A stretch of DNA of 36,680 bases from Desulfovibrio sp. (GTDB taxonomy: Bacteria > Desulfobacterota > Desulfovibrionia > Desulfovibrionales > Desulfovibrionaceae): NCBI RefSeq assembly GCF_014803725.1, contig NZ_JAAVBE010000017.1:1-36680 (forward strand), in the 5' to 3' direction. A program made the position numbers and the translations under genes. The notes beneath the pieces were generated by a model. The model had not been told where the DNA came from, made no database searches, and saw only the letters and a program-made list of their open reading frames with translations. Below, one piece after another: positions 8,415 to 16,939 of the stretch (positions are counted from its first letter, which is position 1; every line of letters begins with the position of its first letter).

Positions 8415-8990
8415 ATGAAGTCACTGAAGGGCTCCCAGACCGAGAAAAATATCCTCATCGCCTTTTCCGGCGAGTCCCAGGCCCGCAACCGCTACACCTT
8501 CTACGCCTCGCAGGCCAAGAAGGACGGCTTCATCTTCGTGAGCAAGATCTTTGAGGAGACGGCCTATCAGGAAAAGGAACACGCCGAGCGCCTGTTCAAG
8601 CTCCTCGAGGGCGGCCAGCTCGAGATTTCCGGCACCTTCCCGGCCGGCGTCATCGCCGACACCTATGCCAACCTGATCGAGTCCGCGGCCGGCGAGCATG
8701 AGGAATACACCAAGATGTATCCCGACTTCGCCACCATCGCCGAAAACGAGGGCTTCATCCCGGTTGCCATAGCCATGCGCAACATCCTCATCGCGGAAAA
8801 CTACCACGAGAAGCGCTTCCTCGACCTGGCCAACAAGATCAAGACCAACACCATGTTCTCCAATCCCGAGCCCACGGTGTGGCGCTGCCTCAACTGCGGC
8901 TGCCTCGTGGACGGCAAGGACGCCCCGGACGTGTGCCCGGCCTGTCTGCATCCCAAGGGCTGGTTCGTGCGCCTGGACATCCAGTTCTAG
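8415..8990 (+). CDS. rbr: Rubrerythrin
   Basis: A non-haem diiron peroxidase that reduces hydrogen peroxide in anaerobes, using electrons from rubredoxin. The 191-residue protein has the usual two domains. The ferritin-like diiron domain (1-145) carries the ligands E20 (in GESQARNRY), E53 and H56 (EKEH), E94 and E97 (EHEEY), E128 and H131 (ENYHEKRF). The rubredoxin-like domain (155-191) binds iron by CLNCG (C158, C161) and CPAC (C174, C177). All key residues are present. The ATG at 8415 follows CCGGAGG (8403-8409). It is a single-gene unit between a promoter candidate and a strong terminator. Confidence 0.97.
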   Translation: MKSLKGSQTEKNILIAFSGESQARNRYTFYASQAKKDGFIFVSKIFEETAYQEKEHAERLFKLLEGGQLEISGTFPAGVIADTYANLIESAAGEHEEYTKMYPDFATIAENEGFIPVAIAMRNILIAENYHEKRFLDLANKIKTNTMFSNPEPTVWRCLNCGCLVDGKDAPDVCPACLHPKGWFVRLDIQF

Positions 8991-9011
8991 GACTTTACAG
9001 CTTTTGACGAA

Positions 9012-9047
9012 AACGCCGCCGCTCCTTTCGGAACGGCGGCGTTTTTT
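9012..9047 (+). terminator. Intrinsic terminator of rubrerythrin
   Basis: AACGCCGCCG (9012-9021) and CGGCGGCGTT (9034-9043) form a perfect 10-bp stem, followed by T at 9042-9047. It lies 22 bases after the rubrerythrin stop and 33 bases before the convergent stop at 9080. Confidence 0.88.
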
Positions 9048-9079
9048 GCGTTATGCGCGAATTTTGCGAAGCGCTGCGC

Positions 9080-9943
9080 CTAATCGATCCCCTTGAAGGT
9101 ATTGCACTGGCCCGGGTCGCCGCTGTCAAAGCCGCGCCGGAACCAGCGGAGCCGCTGCGCCGAGGTGCCGTGCGTGAAGCTGTCCGGCACCACGCGGCCC
9201 ATGCTCTGCCGCTGGAGGCGGTCGTCGCCGATGGCGCTCGCCGTGTTGAGCGCCTCCTCAAGGTCGCCGGCTTCGAGGATGCCCTGCTCCTCCATATACC
9301 TGCCCCAGACGCCCGCAAAACAGTCGGCCTGAAGCTCCAGCATCACCGAGAGCCGGTTGGCCTCGACCTGGGATGCCCCGGACTGCTGGCGGCGCACCTC
9401 CTGGGCGATGCCGAGCTCGTTCTGCACGTGGTGGCCCACCTCGTGCGCCAGCACATATCCCAGGGCGAAGTCCCCGCCGCCGCCAAGCTTGCGCTCCATG
9501 TCGCCGTAAAAGGCGAGGTCGATGTAGACGTTCTGGTCGGCCGGGCAATAGAAGGGCCCCATGGCGCTCTGGCCGTAGCCGCAGGCCGTGTCCGTGCTGT
9601 CGCTGAAGAGCACGAGCGTGGGCGGGTCGTAGCGTTTGCCCGAGGCGCGGAAGATCTTGTCCCAGGTGTCCTCGGTGCTCTTGAGCGTCACCGAGGCGAA
9701 GCGGGCGAGCTCGTCATCCCCGGAGCCGGTCCCGGCCGGCCGCGGGGCGCTCACCTGGGCAACATCGCCGCCCAAGCCGCCCAGAAGCGGGGTCAGGTCA
9801 TAGCCGTAATAGCCGGCCACCAGCACCACGAGCAGGAGGATGGCCCCCGCCTTGCCGCCGATGGGCATGCCCCGGAAGGCCATGGGCGACCTGCCGCGGC
9901 GGTCCTCCACGTGGGAGCTTTGCTGCTGATTCTGCCAGCGCAT
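9080..9943 (-). CDS. YpfJ-like (neutral zinc) metallopeptidase, membrane anchored
   Basis: The 287-residue protein starts with a positively charged stretch, has one membrane segment (about residues 31-47) and a large extracytoplasmic domain. The zinc-binding HEVGHH lies at 167-172 (HExxH at H167, E168, H171) and a second acidic motif ELQADCFAG at about 203-211; both are typical of the YpfJ/neutral-zinc-metallopeptidase family. The CDS ends with FKGID. The frame is open far upstream into pepA, but the ATG at 9943 follows AGGAGG and begins the recognisable protein. Substrate is unknown. It is divergent from pepA with back-to-back promoters between. Confidence 0.93.
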   Translation of the reverse strand: MRWQNQQQSSHVEDRRGRSPMAFRGMPIGGKAGAILLLVVLVAGYYGYDLTPLLGGLGGDVAQVSAPRPAGTGSGDDELARFASVTLKSTEDTWDKIFRASGKRYDPPTLVLFSDSTDTACGYGQSAMGPFYCPADQNVYIDLAFYGDMERKLGGGGDFALGYVLAHEVGHHVQNELGIAQEVRRQQSGASQVEANRLSVMLELQADCFAGVWGRYMEEQGILEAGDLEEALNTASAIGDDRLQRQSMGRVVPDSFTHGTSAQRLRWFRRGFDSGDPGQCNTFKGID

Positions 9944-9981
9944 GCGCGTTCCTCCTGCTTGTGCCGCTGTCGGGCCGCCAA

Positions 9982-10010
9982 ATCCTAGCCAGTGCGGCCC
10001 AAAAGCGCAA
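9982..10010 (-). promoter_or_regulatory. Promoter of the YpfJ-like gene
   Basis: On the minus strand TTGCGC (10010-10005), 17 bases, and TAGGAT (9987-9982) lie about 40 bases upstream of the ATG at 9943. The same TTGCGC-N17 layout occurs before rpsA. Confidence 0.55.
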
Positions 10011-10020
10011 GGCCGCTTGC

Positions 10021-10049
10021 TTGGCACTGGCGGGCCTTTTGTGTAGAGT
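10021..10049 (+). promoter_or_regulatory. Promoter of pepA
   Basis: TTGGCA (10021-10026, five of six), a 17-base spacer and TAGAGT (10044-10049, four of six) lie about 42 bases before the pepA ATG. It is back to back with the divergent promoter at 9982-10010. Confidence 0.6.
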
Positions 10050-10090
10050 CGTGCGGCGGCGCGCCGCTTCGCGCCCAAGGAGGGCTTGCC

Positions 10091-11596
10091 ATGGAAGTGC
10101 GGTTTCAGAATCTCGGCCCCGAGCACTGGAAGGGCGACGTGCTTTTGGCCTTCGCCTGCGAGGGCGAGGAGCTGTTGCAGGAGAACCCGGAGCTCGACAA
10201 GGCCGCGCCCTGGCTCGCCGTGGCGCCCGCCCTGCGCGATTTCAAGCCCAAAGAAGGGGCGCTGGCCCTTTTGCACGGCCACCCGGAGCTCGCCATCCCG
10301 CGCGTGCTCGCCATCGGCCTCGGCAAGCGGGAGGACGTCACGCCCGAGCGCATCCGCAAGGCCGTGGCCAGTGCCGTGCAGCGCTGCCGCGCCCTGGGCG
10401 TGACATCCATCCTGTTGCCCGAGCCGCAGCTCGGCCGCCTGCCGGGGGGCCGCGAGCGCCTGGTGGAGGAATGCGTCTGCGCGGCGCAGCTCGCCCTCTA
10501 CCGCTTCGACGCCCTGAAAAAGGCGCCCAAGGACGAAAATCCGGCGCCGGAATGGCTGGCCCTGGGCTTTGACGGCGAGAGCGTGCCCGACGGGGGCCAT
10601 GCCGCGGCACGCAGGGGCGAGAGCGCGGCCTGGGCCGTCTCTCTCGCGCGCGACCTCGCCAACATGCCGGGCAATCTCCTCTCGCCGGCGCTGCTCGCCG
10701 AGCGCGCCGCAACGGTGGCCGAGGAAAGCGGCCTCACCTGCGAGATACTGGACGAGGACGCGCTGGCCCGCGAGGGGCTCGACTGCCTGCGCGCCGTGGG
10801 CCAGGGCTCCACGCGGCCGCCGCGCCTCGTTGTGCTCGAATACGCGCCCGCCGGCCACGAGCAGGAAAAGCCGCTCATCCTCGTGGGCAAGGGTATCACC
10901 TTCGATTCCGGCGGCCTGTGCATCAAGCCCGCGGCCAACATGTACCAGATGAAGTGCGACATGAGCGGCGCCGCGGCGGTGCTCGCCTCCATGGCCGCGC
11001 TGGCCCGGGAGGGCGCGCCCCGCCGGGTGGTGGGCCTGCTCGCCTGCGCGGAGAACATGCCCGACGGCGGCGCGTTTCGGCCCGGGGATGTGGTGACGGC
11101 CGCCAATGGCGACAGCGTGGAGGTCATCAATACCGACGCCGAGGGGCGCCTCGCACTCTGCGACGCGCTGGCCTGGGCGCAAAAGCGCTGGACGCCCGCG
11201 GCCATCGTGGACATCGCCACGCTCACCGGAGCCTGCGCCGTGGCGCTGGGCACCGGGCTGGCCGGCCTGTTCTGCGACGACGACGGCCTCGCCGAACGCC
11301 TCGGCGCCGCCGGGGCCGTTGCCGGGGAAAATTACTGGCGTCTGCCGCTCTGGCAGCCCTATGCGGAGCAGTTGAAAAGCGAAGTGGCCGACATCAAACA
11401 CACGGCCGGCCGCGAGGGCGGCGCCATCACGGCCGCGCTCTTCCTGCGCCACTTCGTGCGCGAGGGCGAGCTGTGGGCGCACCTCGACATCGCCGGCGTG
11501 GACTGGAACGCCAAGACCACGCCGCTCTGCCCCGAGGGCGCCTCGGGCTTCGGCGCGCGCACCCTGCTCGAGCTTATGCGCGGGGGCATCCAGTGA
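10091..11596 (+). CDS. pepA: Leucyl aminopeptidase (cytosol aminopeptidase, M17)
   Basis: A two-metal exopeptidase that removes N-terminal residues from peptides in the cytoplasm; in some bacteria PepA also binds DNA. The 501-residue protein has the poorly conserved N-terminal domain (about 1-175) and the catalytic domain with [27 protein letters not shown], the signature NTDAEGRL (347-354) and [14 protein letters not shown] near the end, so the metal ligands are present. The frame is open to 9992; the ATG at 10091 is preferred because AAGGAGG precedes it. The stop TGA overlaps the next ATG (TGATG, 11594-11598), coupling translation to cobA-hemD. Confidence 0.96.
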   Translation: MEVRFQNLGPEHWKGDVLLAFACEGEELLQENPELDKAAPWLAVAPALRDFKPKEGALALLHGHPELAIPRVLAIGLGKREDVTPERIRKAVASAVQRCRALGVTSILLPEPQLGRLPGGRERLVEECVCAAQLALYRFDALKKAPKDENPAPEWLALGFDGESVPDGGHAAARRGESAAWAVSLARDLANMPGNLLSPALLAERAATVAEESGLTCEILDEDALAREGLDCLRAVGQGSTRPPRLVVLEYAPAGHEQEKPLILVGKGITFDSGGLCIKPAANMYQMKCDMSGAAAVLASMAALAREGAPRRVVGLLACAENMPDGGAFRPGDVVTAANGDSVEVINTDAEGRLALCDALAWAQKRWTPAAIVDIATLTGACAVALGTGLAGLFCDDDGLAERLGAAGAVAGENYWRLPLWQPYAEQLKSEVADIKHTAGREGGAITAALFLRHFVREGELWAHLDIAGVDWNAKTTPLCPEGASGFGARTLLELMRGGIQ

Positions 11597-13122
11597 TGCT
11601 CGTCTACCTGCTCGGCGCGGGCCCCGGGGACCCGGGCCTGCTCACGCTCAAGGCCCGCGACGCCCTGGCCCGCGCGGATGTGGTCGTGTATGACGCGCTC
11701 GCCAATCCTTCCCTGCTGGACCACGCCCGGCCGGACGCCGAGCGCATCTACGTGGGCAAGATAGCGGACAAGCACGCCCTGCCCCAGCACGAGATCAACG
11801 CGCTCCTCGTGCGCAAGGCCCAGGAGGGCGGTGGCCGCGTGGTGGCGCGCCTCAAGGGCGGCGACCCCTATATTTTCGGGCGCGGCGGCGAGGAGGCCGA
11901 GGCGCTGGTGGCCGCGGGCGTACCCTTTGAGGAGGTGCCCGGCGTGACGAGCGCCATCGCGGCCCCGGCCTATGCGGGCATCCCGCTCACGCACCGCGAT
12001 TTCGCCTCTTCCGTGACCATCATCACCGGCCACGAAAGCCCGGACAAGCCGGGCTCGGTGCACAACTGGGAGGCGCTCGCCAAAAGCGCCTCAACCCTCG
12101 TCTTTGTCATGGGCATGAAGAACCTGCCCGACATCGCGGCCAACCTCATCCGGGCCGGCATGGCGGCGGACACGCCGGCGGCCCTCGTCTATCGCGGCAC
12201 CACGCCGCGCCAGCGCTCGCTCGTGGCGCCGCTGGAGGAGCTGCCGCGGGAGGCCGTGGCCCAGGGCTTCAGCAACCCCTCGATCATCGTGGTTGGCAAG
12301 GTGGCCGAGCTCAACGCGAGCCTGGACTGGTTCGGCAAGAAGCCCCTGCTCGGCCGGCGCGTGGTGGTGACGCGCGCGCGAGAGCAGGCCAGCGGCCTCG
12401 CGGCCAGGCTCACGGAACTGGGGGCGGAGGTCATCCAGTTCCCCACCATCGAAATCAGCGAGCCCGAAAGCTACGGCCCGCTGGACGCGGCCATCGCAGG
12501 CCTGGGCGCATATGACTGGCTCATCTTCACCTCGGTCAACGGGGTGCGCCACTTCTGGCAGCGGCTTGAGGCCGCAGGCAAGGACAGCCGCGCGCTCGGG
12601 GGCCTGCGGGTGGCGGCCATCGGGCCGGCCACGGCCGAGGCCCTGGCGAGCCGGGGCATCAGGGCGGACTTTGTGCCGCCCAAGTACCAGGCCGAGGACG
12701 TGGCCGAAGGGCTCAAGGCCGTTGCGGGCAAGGAGATCGCCGGCATGCGCTTCCTTTTGCCGCGCGCCCGGGAGGCACGGGAGGTGCTGCCGGACGAATT
12801 GCGCAAGGCCGCCGCGGTGGTGGGGGTAGTGCCCGCCTATGTGACCGTGCCGGCCGCCGGCCGCAAGGACGAGGTGCTGCAACTCTTGGAGGCCGGCAAG
12901 CTCGATTGCGTGAGCTTCGGCTCCTCCTCCACGGTGGAGAATTTCCTTGCGCTCGTGCCCGAGGAACTGCTCAAGGCGCATCCCGAGACCGTGCTCGCGG
13001 CCATCGGCCCGGTCACGGGGCGCACCCTCGAGCGCCACGGGCTCAAGGCCGCGGTGATGCCACAGGACTACACCATCCCGGCCCTGGCGGACGCCATCGC
13101 CGCGCACTTCGACACCCCCTGA
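11596..13122 (+). CDS. cobA-hemD: Fused uroporphyrinogen-III C-methyltransferase / uroporphyrinogen-III synthase
   Basis: A 508-residue fusion of two steps at the branch to sirohaem, cobalamin and alternative haem synthesis. Residues 1 to about 245 are the CobA/SUMT methyltransferase: [18 protein letters not shown], then [39 protein letters not shown] and VFVMGMKNL. It methylates uroporphyrinogen III to precorrin-2. Residues about 255-508 are the HemD cyclase, starting at [15 protein letters not shown], with [23 protein letters not shown] and [12 protein letters not shown]. HemD is poorly conserved, so order in the protein supports the call. The start overlaps the pepA stop, and purN begins 11 bases after the end. 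The fusion is common in Desulfovibrio and Clostridium. Confidence 0.95.
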   Translation: MLVYLLGAGPGDPGLLTLKARDALARADVVVYDALANPSLLDHARPDAERIYVGKIADKHALPQHEINALLVRKAQEGGGRVVARLKGGDPYIFGRGGEEAEALVAAGVPFEEVPGVTSAIAAPAYAGIPLTHRDFASSVTIITGHESPDKPGSVHNWEALAKSASTLVFVMGMKNLPDIAANLIRAGMAADTPAALVYRGTTPRQRSLVAPLEELPREAVAQGFSNPSIIVVGKVAELNASLDWFGKKPLLGRRVVVTRAREQASGLAARLTELGAEVIQFPTIEISEPESYGPLDAAIAGLGAYDWLIFTSVNGVRHFWQRLEAAGKDSRALGGLRVAAIGPATAEALASRGIRADFVPPKYQAEDVAEGLKAVAGKEIAGMRFLLPRAREAREVLPDELRKAAAVVGVVPAYVTVPAAGRKDEVLQLLEAGKLDCVSFGSSSTVENFLALVPEELLKAHPETVLAAIGPVTGRTLERHGLKAAVMPQDYTIPALADAIAAHFDTP

Positions 13123-13133
13123 GCGGAGCCGAC

Positions 13134-13808
13134 ATGCCCCTCAAGATCGCCATCCTCGCCTCGGGCAGCGGCACCAACGCCCAGGCCATGATTGACAAGG
13201 CCGCGGCAGGCGTGCTCGACGTGGACATCCGCCTCATCGTGAGCAACCGCCCGGGCGCTGGCGTGCTCGAGCGGGCGCAAAAAGCCGGAATTCCTTGCGC
13301 CGTGCTGGATCACAAGGACCATCCCATCCGGGAGGCCCACGATGCGGCCATGGTGGAGGCCCTGAAAGCGAGCGGCGCGGAATACATCGTGCTCGCCGGC
13401 TATATGCGCATCCTCACCCCGGTGTTTCTGGAGGCCTTCGCGGGCCGGGTGCTCAATATCCACCCCGCGCTCCTGCCGAGCTTTCCGGGTGCGCACGGCG
13501 GCGCGGACGCGCTCGCCTACGGCGTCAAGCTCACGGGCTGCAGCGTGCATTTTGTGGAAGAGGAGATGGACGCGGGCCCGCTCATCATCCAGGCGGCCGT
13601 ACCCGTCAATGCTGGCGAGCCGCTGGAAACGCTCATGCCGCGCATCCACGCCCTGGAGCACCGCATCTACCCGCAGGCCCTGCAATGGCTGGCAGAGGGC
13701 CGCATCCGCCGCGAGGGCCGGCAGGTATATCTTGCGCCCGGGGACGCCAGAGCCCTGCGCCCGGACGGCGACTGGCTCGTCTGGCCACCGCTGGAGGAGA
13801 GGTTTTAG
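13134..13808 (+). CDS. purN: Phosphoribosylglycinamide formyltransferase
   Basis: Transfers a formyl group from 10-formyltetrahydrofolate to glycinamide ribonucleotide, the third step of purine synthesis. The 224-residue protein has the nucleotide-binding IAILASGSGTNAQA near the N-terminus, the catalytic asparagine and histidine in LNIHPALLPSFPG, and the catalytic aspartate in EEEMDAGPLI. The last 20 residues (GDARALRPDGDWLVWPPLEE) extend beyond the usual end at about 205 and have no known role. The ATG is 11 bases after cobA-hemD, preceded by GCGGAG, so it is probably on the same transcript. Confidence 0.96.
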   Translation: MPLKIAILASGSGTNAQAMIDKAAAGVLDVDIRLIVSNRPGAGVLERAQKAGIPCAVLDHKDHPIREAHDAAMVEALKASGAEYIVLAGYMRILTPVFLEAFAGRVLNIHPALLPSFPGAHGGADALAYGVKLTGCSVHFVEEEMDAGPLIIQAAVPVNAGEPLETLMPRIHALEHRIYPQALQWLAEGRIRREGRQVYLAPGDARALRPDGDWLVWPPLEERF

Positions 13809-13849
13809 CCGCGGCTTCCCCGTTCCCCCGACTTTTGGAGGTATGCTTC

Positions 13850-14176
13850 ATGGAAAGCTGGCATCCCTATGCGGACGGCGCGACGCTGGGTGAGAAAGGA
13901 ACGGAAAACGGCATCATCCGGCTTGACGAAGAATTTTCCCTGGGCGCGCGTATCACGCTGGAGGAGGCCGGCTACCAGCCTTGGGGCATCACTTGCAGCA
14001 TTTATGGCTGCTTCGTCCGTACTGCCTTTGCCTCTTCCGAAGAAGAGGCGCGGACAAAATACGCGACCATGAAAGAGGAAATCGGAACCACACTGGAGCG
14101 GGTCGAGTCCCTGCCCGAAGACGACGCCAGCGATTTTATCGACGGCTTTACCGAGCGTTTCTGCAATACTTACTGA
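13850..14176 (+). CDS. Small conserved-looking protein of unknown function
   Basis: A 108-residue acidic, soluble protein. It has a good ribosome site, TTGGAGG at 13836-13842, seven bases before the ATG. It begins MESWHPYADGATLGEKG and contains GITCSIYGCFVRTAF followed by a helical, glutamate-rich segment (EEEARTKYATMKEEI). No signal peptide or membrane segment is seen and I recognise no family. It lies 41 bases after purN with no terminator, so it is likely at the end of the pepA transcript. Its third-position G+C looks lower than its neighbours'. It converges on the acetyltransferase gene with 18 bases between stops. Confidence 0.75.
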   Translation: MESWHPYADGATLGEKGTENGIIRLDEEFSLGARITLEEAGYQPWGITCSIYGCFVRTAFASSEEEARTKYATMKEEIGTTLERVESLPEDDASDFIDGFTERFCNTY

Positions 14177-14194
14177 TGGGGCGCCGCTGGGGCA

Positions 14195-14707
14195 TTACCC
14201 CTGCCCCACCTCGAACTCATAAAACACCCGCCGATAGCCTGCGTCCTGCCCCCGGCGCATCTCGGTAAATCCCAAGCGGTCGTAAAAAGCCTGGGCTTCG
14301 GTCATGACCGCATTGGTGTAGAGCTTGAGGCGGCGGCAGCCCAAGGTCTTGGCGCGGCGCAGGGCAAAGTCCACCAGCGCCCGGCCGTAGCCCCGGCCCT
14401 GAGCGTCGCCGCTCACGGCCAGCACTTCCAGCGACAGGGCGCCGTCGGCATCCGGCACGAGCACGATGCAGCCCCGGATACTTCCTTGCGGCGCGACCTC
14501 CCCATGCGCCCCGCCATCCTCCTCCAGCACGAAAGCCTGCCCGGCCCTGATGTAGGCGCCGTAATCGTCCAGCATGGGATACGGCTTGCGGTCCATGCGC
14601 GGCAGATAGACACTGAACGCCTCCATCACCACGGCCTCAAGCCCCTCCCGGTCGCGCTCCGCCGCCGTGCGGATGCGCCACGGCCTTTCGCCCTGCTCTC
14701 CGTCCAT
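14195..14707 (-). CDS. GNAT-family N-acetyltransferase
   Basis: The 170-residue protein carries the acetyl-CoA-binding motif of the GNAT fold, LEVLAVSGDAQGRGYGRALVD (the R/Q-x-x-G-x-G/A loop), followed by the helix and the TEAQAFYDRLGFTEM motif that closes the fold. The substrate cannot be told: such enzymes modify small amines, antibiotics or protein termini. The frame is open 50 codons upstream, but the ATG at 14707 follows GGAGGCGGAG, so I start it there. It is transcribed away from rpsA's terminator and has no obvious promoter of its own. Confidence 0.9.
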   Translation of the reverse strand: MDGEQGERPWRIRTAAERDREGLEAVVMEAFSVYLPRMDRKPYPMLDDYGAYIRAGQAFVLEEDGGAHGEVAPQGSIRGCIVLVPDADGALSLEVLAVSGDAQGRGYGRALVDFALRRAKTLGCRRLKLYTNAVMTEAQAFYDRLGFTEMRRGQDAGYRRVFYEFEVGQG

Positions 14708-14745
14708 CTGCTCCGCCTCCTGAAAACCATTCCTTCCGCTCACGC

Positions 14746-14770
14746 AAAAAGGGCAGCCCGAAGGCTGCCC
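14746..14770 (-). terminator. Intrinsic terminator of rpsA with a UUCG tetraloop
   Basis: On the minus strand GGGCAGCC (14770-14763), a TTCG loop, and GGCTGCCC (14758-14751) are followed by five T. This is the very stable C(UUCG)G hairpin, 28 bases after the rpsA stop and upstream of the acetyltransferase gene. Confidence 0.93.
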
Positions 14771-14798
14771 TCTCGTATCCCTTTTTCCCGCAGCGGGG

Positions 14799-16508
14799 CT
14801 AGTCCTCGCTGTTCTCCTGCGCGGCGGCCTTGAGCAGGTCGCCCAGGCTCTGGCCACTCTCCTGCGGGCCGGCGTGGAATTCCTTGGGCTTGCGGCGCTC
14901 CTCCTCGTCCTTGATCTGCTTGATGGAGAGGCCGAGGCGGCGTTCCTCCGCGCTGACGTGGATGACCTTGGCCTGGATCTCCTGGCCTTCCTTGAAGGCC
15001 TCGGCCGGGGTCTTGAGCTTCTTGCCCGAGAGCTCGGACACGTGCACCAGGCCCTCGATGCCTTCCTCGACCTCCACGAAGAGGCCGAAGTCGGTGATAT
15101 TGGTCACCGTGCCCTTGATGGTGCAGCCCACGGGATAGGTGTCCGGCACATGGGCCCACGGGTCGTCGGCCAGCTGCTTGATGCCCAGGGTGAACTTCTC
15201 GTTGCCCTGGTCCACCACGAGCACCTTGGCCTGCACCACGTCGCCCACCTTGTAGAGCTCGTTGGGGTGGCGCACCTTCTTGGTCCACGAGATGTCGGAC
15301 ACATGGATGAGGCCGTCGATGCCGTCCTCGATGCCGATGAACATGCCGAACTCGGTGATGTTCTTGATGACGCCCTCAAGCACGGTGCCCTCGGGGTAGC
15401 GCTCGGCCACGAGCTCCCACGGGTTGGGCCGGACCTGCTTCATGCCGAGACTGATGCGCTTCTTCTCGCCGTCCACGCCGAGGATGACCACTTCCACCTC
15501 GTCGCCGGTGTGCACCATCTGGGAGGGATGCCTGAGCTTGCGCGTCCACGACATTTCGGAGATGTGCACCAGGCCCTCGACGCCGGGCTCAAGCTCCACG
15601 AAGGCGCCGTAGTCCACAAGGTTGGTGACCTTGCCGTTGATGCGCGCGCCCTGCGGGAAGCGGGCCGAGATGTCCTGCCACGGGTCAGGCACGAGCTGCT
15701 TGAGGCCCAGGGAGACCTTGTTGGTCTCGCGGTCAAAGGAAAGCACCTTGAGGGTCAGGTCCTGGCCCATGGTGATCATTTCCTTGGGGTGGCGGATGCG
15801 CTTCCAGCTCATGTCCGTGATATGGAGCAGGCCGTCGAGGCCGCCCAAGTCCACGAAGACGCCGTACTCGGTGATATTCTTGGCCTTGCCGTTGACCACC
15901 TGGCCCTCGGCGAGGGTCTTGAGCAGCTCGGCGCGCTTGGCGTCGCGCTCCTCCTCGAGCAGCACGCGGCGCGAGACGATGACATTGCTGCGCCGGCGGT
16001 TGATCTTGAGCACGCGGAACTCGAACTCCTGGTTGACCAGGGCGTCCATGTCCGGCACGGGGCGCAAATCGACGTGGGAACCGGGCAGGAAGGCCTCAAC
16101 GCCCCCGATGTTCACCGTGTAGCCGCCCTTGATGCGGCGCACGATATGCCCCTTGATGACCTTGTTGTTCTCCTGCACGTCCTCGAGCTGGTCGAAGACC
16201 TGCATGCGCTTGGCCTTTTCAAAGGAGAGCGTGATGGTGCCGTCCTGCTCGTTCTTGCGGACCACATAGACATCCACCCTGTCGCCCACCTTGACGCCCA
16301 CATTGCCCGCCGCGTCGCGGAACTCGGCCGTGGGGATCTGGCCCTCGGACTTGAAGCCCACGTCCACGAGCACATTGTCGTCGTTGACGCGGACGATCTC
16401 GCCCTTGGTGATGGAGCCTTCTTCAAGATCGCCAAAATCGGGGTTGAGGTAGTCCTCGAGGGCGGCGCCGAAATCGATTTCGTCGTGCCCGGTTTCCTTG
16501 TCTGCCAT
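14799..16508 (-). CDS. rpsA: 30S ribosomal protein S1
   Basis: A large RNA-binding ribosomal protein that recruits mRNA to the small subunit. The 569-residue product has six S1 (OB-fold) repeats: the first two, which bind the ribosome, are divergent (EGSITKGEIVRVNDDNVLV; VIKGHIVRRIKGGYTVNI), and the last four are close matches to each other, each with the pattern 'G-V-I-YGVFV-GL-GLLHISE-SW'. It ends in an acidic tail (LKAAAQENSED). The frame is open upstream to 16856, but the ATG at 16508 follows TTGGAGG and starts the family sequence MADKETG. It has its own promoter candidate and strong terminator and is divergent from cbiK. Confidence 0.97.
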   Translation of the reverse strand: MADKETGHDEIDFGAALEDYLNPDFGDLEEGSITKGEIVRVNDDNVLVDVGFKSEGQIPTAEFRDAAGNVGVKVGDRVDVYVVRKNEQDGTITLSFEKAKRMQVFDQLEDVQENNKVIKGHIVRRIKGGYTVNIGGVEAFLPGSHVDLRPVPDMDALVNQEFEFRVLKINRRRSNVIVSRRVLLEEERDAKRAELLKTLAEGQVVNGKAKNITEYGVFVDLGGLDGLLHITDMSWKRIRHPKEMITMGQDLTLKVLSFDRETNKVSLGLKQLVPDPWQDISARFPQGARINGKVTNLVDYGAFVELEPGVEGLVHISEMSWTRKLRHPSQMVHTGDEVEVVILGVDGEKKRISLGMKQVRPNPWELVAERYPEGTVLEGVIKNITEFGMFIGIEDGIDGLIHVSDISWTKKVRHPNELYKVGDVVQAKVLVVDQGNEKFTLGIKQLADDPWAHVPDTYPVGCTIKGTVTNITDFGLFVEVEEGIEGLVHVSELSGKKLKTPAEAFKEGQEIQAKVIHVSAEERRLGLSIKQIKDEEERRKPKEFHAGPQESGQSLGDLLKAAAQENSED

Positions 16509-16566
16509 AATTGCCTTGCCTCCAAACAACCGATGGATTTCCCCGCATGCACCGCGAGGGACTGGC

Positions 16567-16595
16567 ACCATAGACGAAAGCACGAAAAAGCGCAA
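16567..16595 (-). promoter_or_regulatory. Promoter of rpsA
   Basis: On the minus strand TTGCGC (16595-16590), 17 bases, and TATGGT (16572-16567, four of six) give a start near 16560 and a leader of about 52 bases. Confidence 0.6.
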
Positions 16596-16625
16596 GGAAT
16601 TTCGCGACGCCGGGCCGGAAAGGCG

Positions 16626-16654
16626 TTGACATTTTTGGCCTGAAGAGGTAAGGG
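16626..16654 (+). promoter_or_regulatory. Possible promoter of the cbiK riboswitch transcript
   Basis: A perfect TTGACA (16626-16631) lies directly before the riboswitch. The hexamer 17 bases later, TAAGGG (16649-16654), is a poor -10, so the call rests mostly on the -35 and on position. Confidence 0.4.
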
Positions 16655-16898
16655 CGCAGGATTGCGGGGAATTCCGTGCAAATCGGAAACAGTCGCGCTG
16701 CGGTAAGAGGGCACGGCGCTTCCTCGCCGTCCGGCCACGTCCTTGGGGCTGGCCCGGACGGCGCGACAGCCAGTCGGCACACGGGCGAAAGCCCGGCCCC
16801 ATGGGGGACGGCCGGTGAAGGCGAAGCAATGGCGGGGCGCATCCTGGGCCCCACATCCCTCAAGTCCGAAACCCGCCCTGGCCGCCGGAGCGTCCGGC
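16655..16898 (+). promoter_or_regulatory. Cobalamin (B12) riboswitch upstream of cbiK
   Basis: Two conserved parts of the cobalamin aptamer are present at the right order and distance: GTGCAAATC with TCGCGCTGCGGTAAG (about 16676-16709) and the B12 box AAGTCCGAAACCCGCC (16862-16877), which compares with consensus AGYCAGGAGACCTGCC. Just after it GCCGGA/TCCGGC (16884-16898) forms a short hairpin with no T-run, so control is more likely at translation than by termination; the cbiK ribosome site is 30 bases further on. Exact edges are approximate. Confidence 0.82.
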
Positions 16899-16939
16899 AG
16901 GCCCTTCACGCCCTTTCAACGCACGATTGGAGGCCGTCC

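Noticed and set aside
9944..11482. An open minus-strand frame continuing 500 codons upstream of the YpfJ-like protein, across pepA
   Set aside because: It mirrors pepA on the other strand. High-GC codon bias leaves long open antisense frames; the true start at 9943 has a good ribosome site.
14874..16643. A 589-codon plus-strand open frame over rpsA
   Set aside because: Antisense shadow of rpsA with repetitive His/Val/Glu-rich sequence and no family motif.
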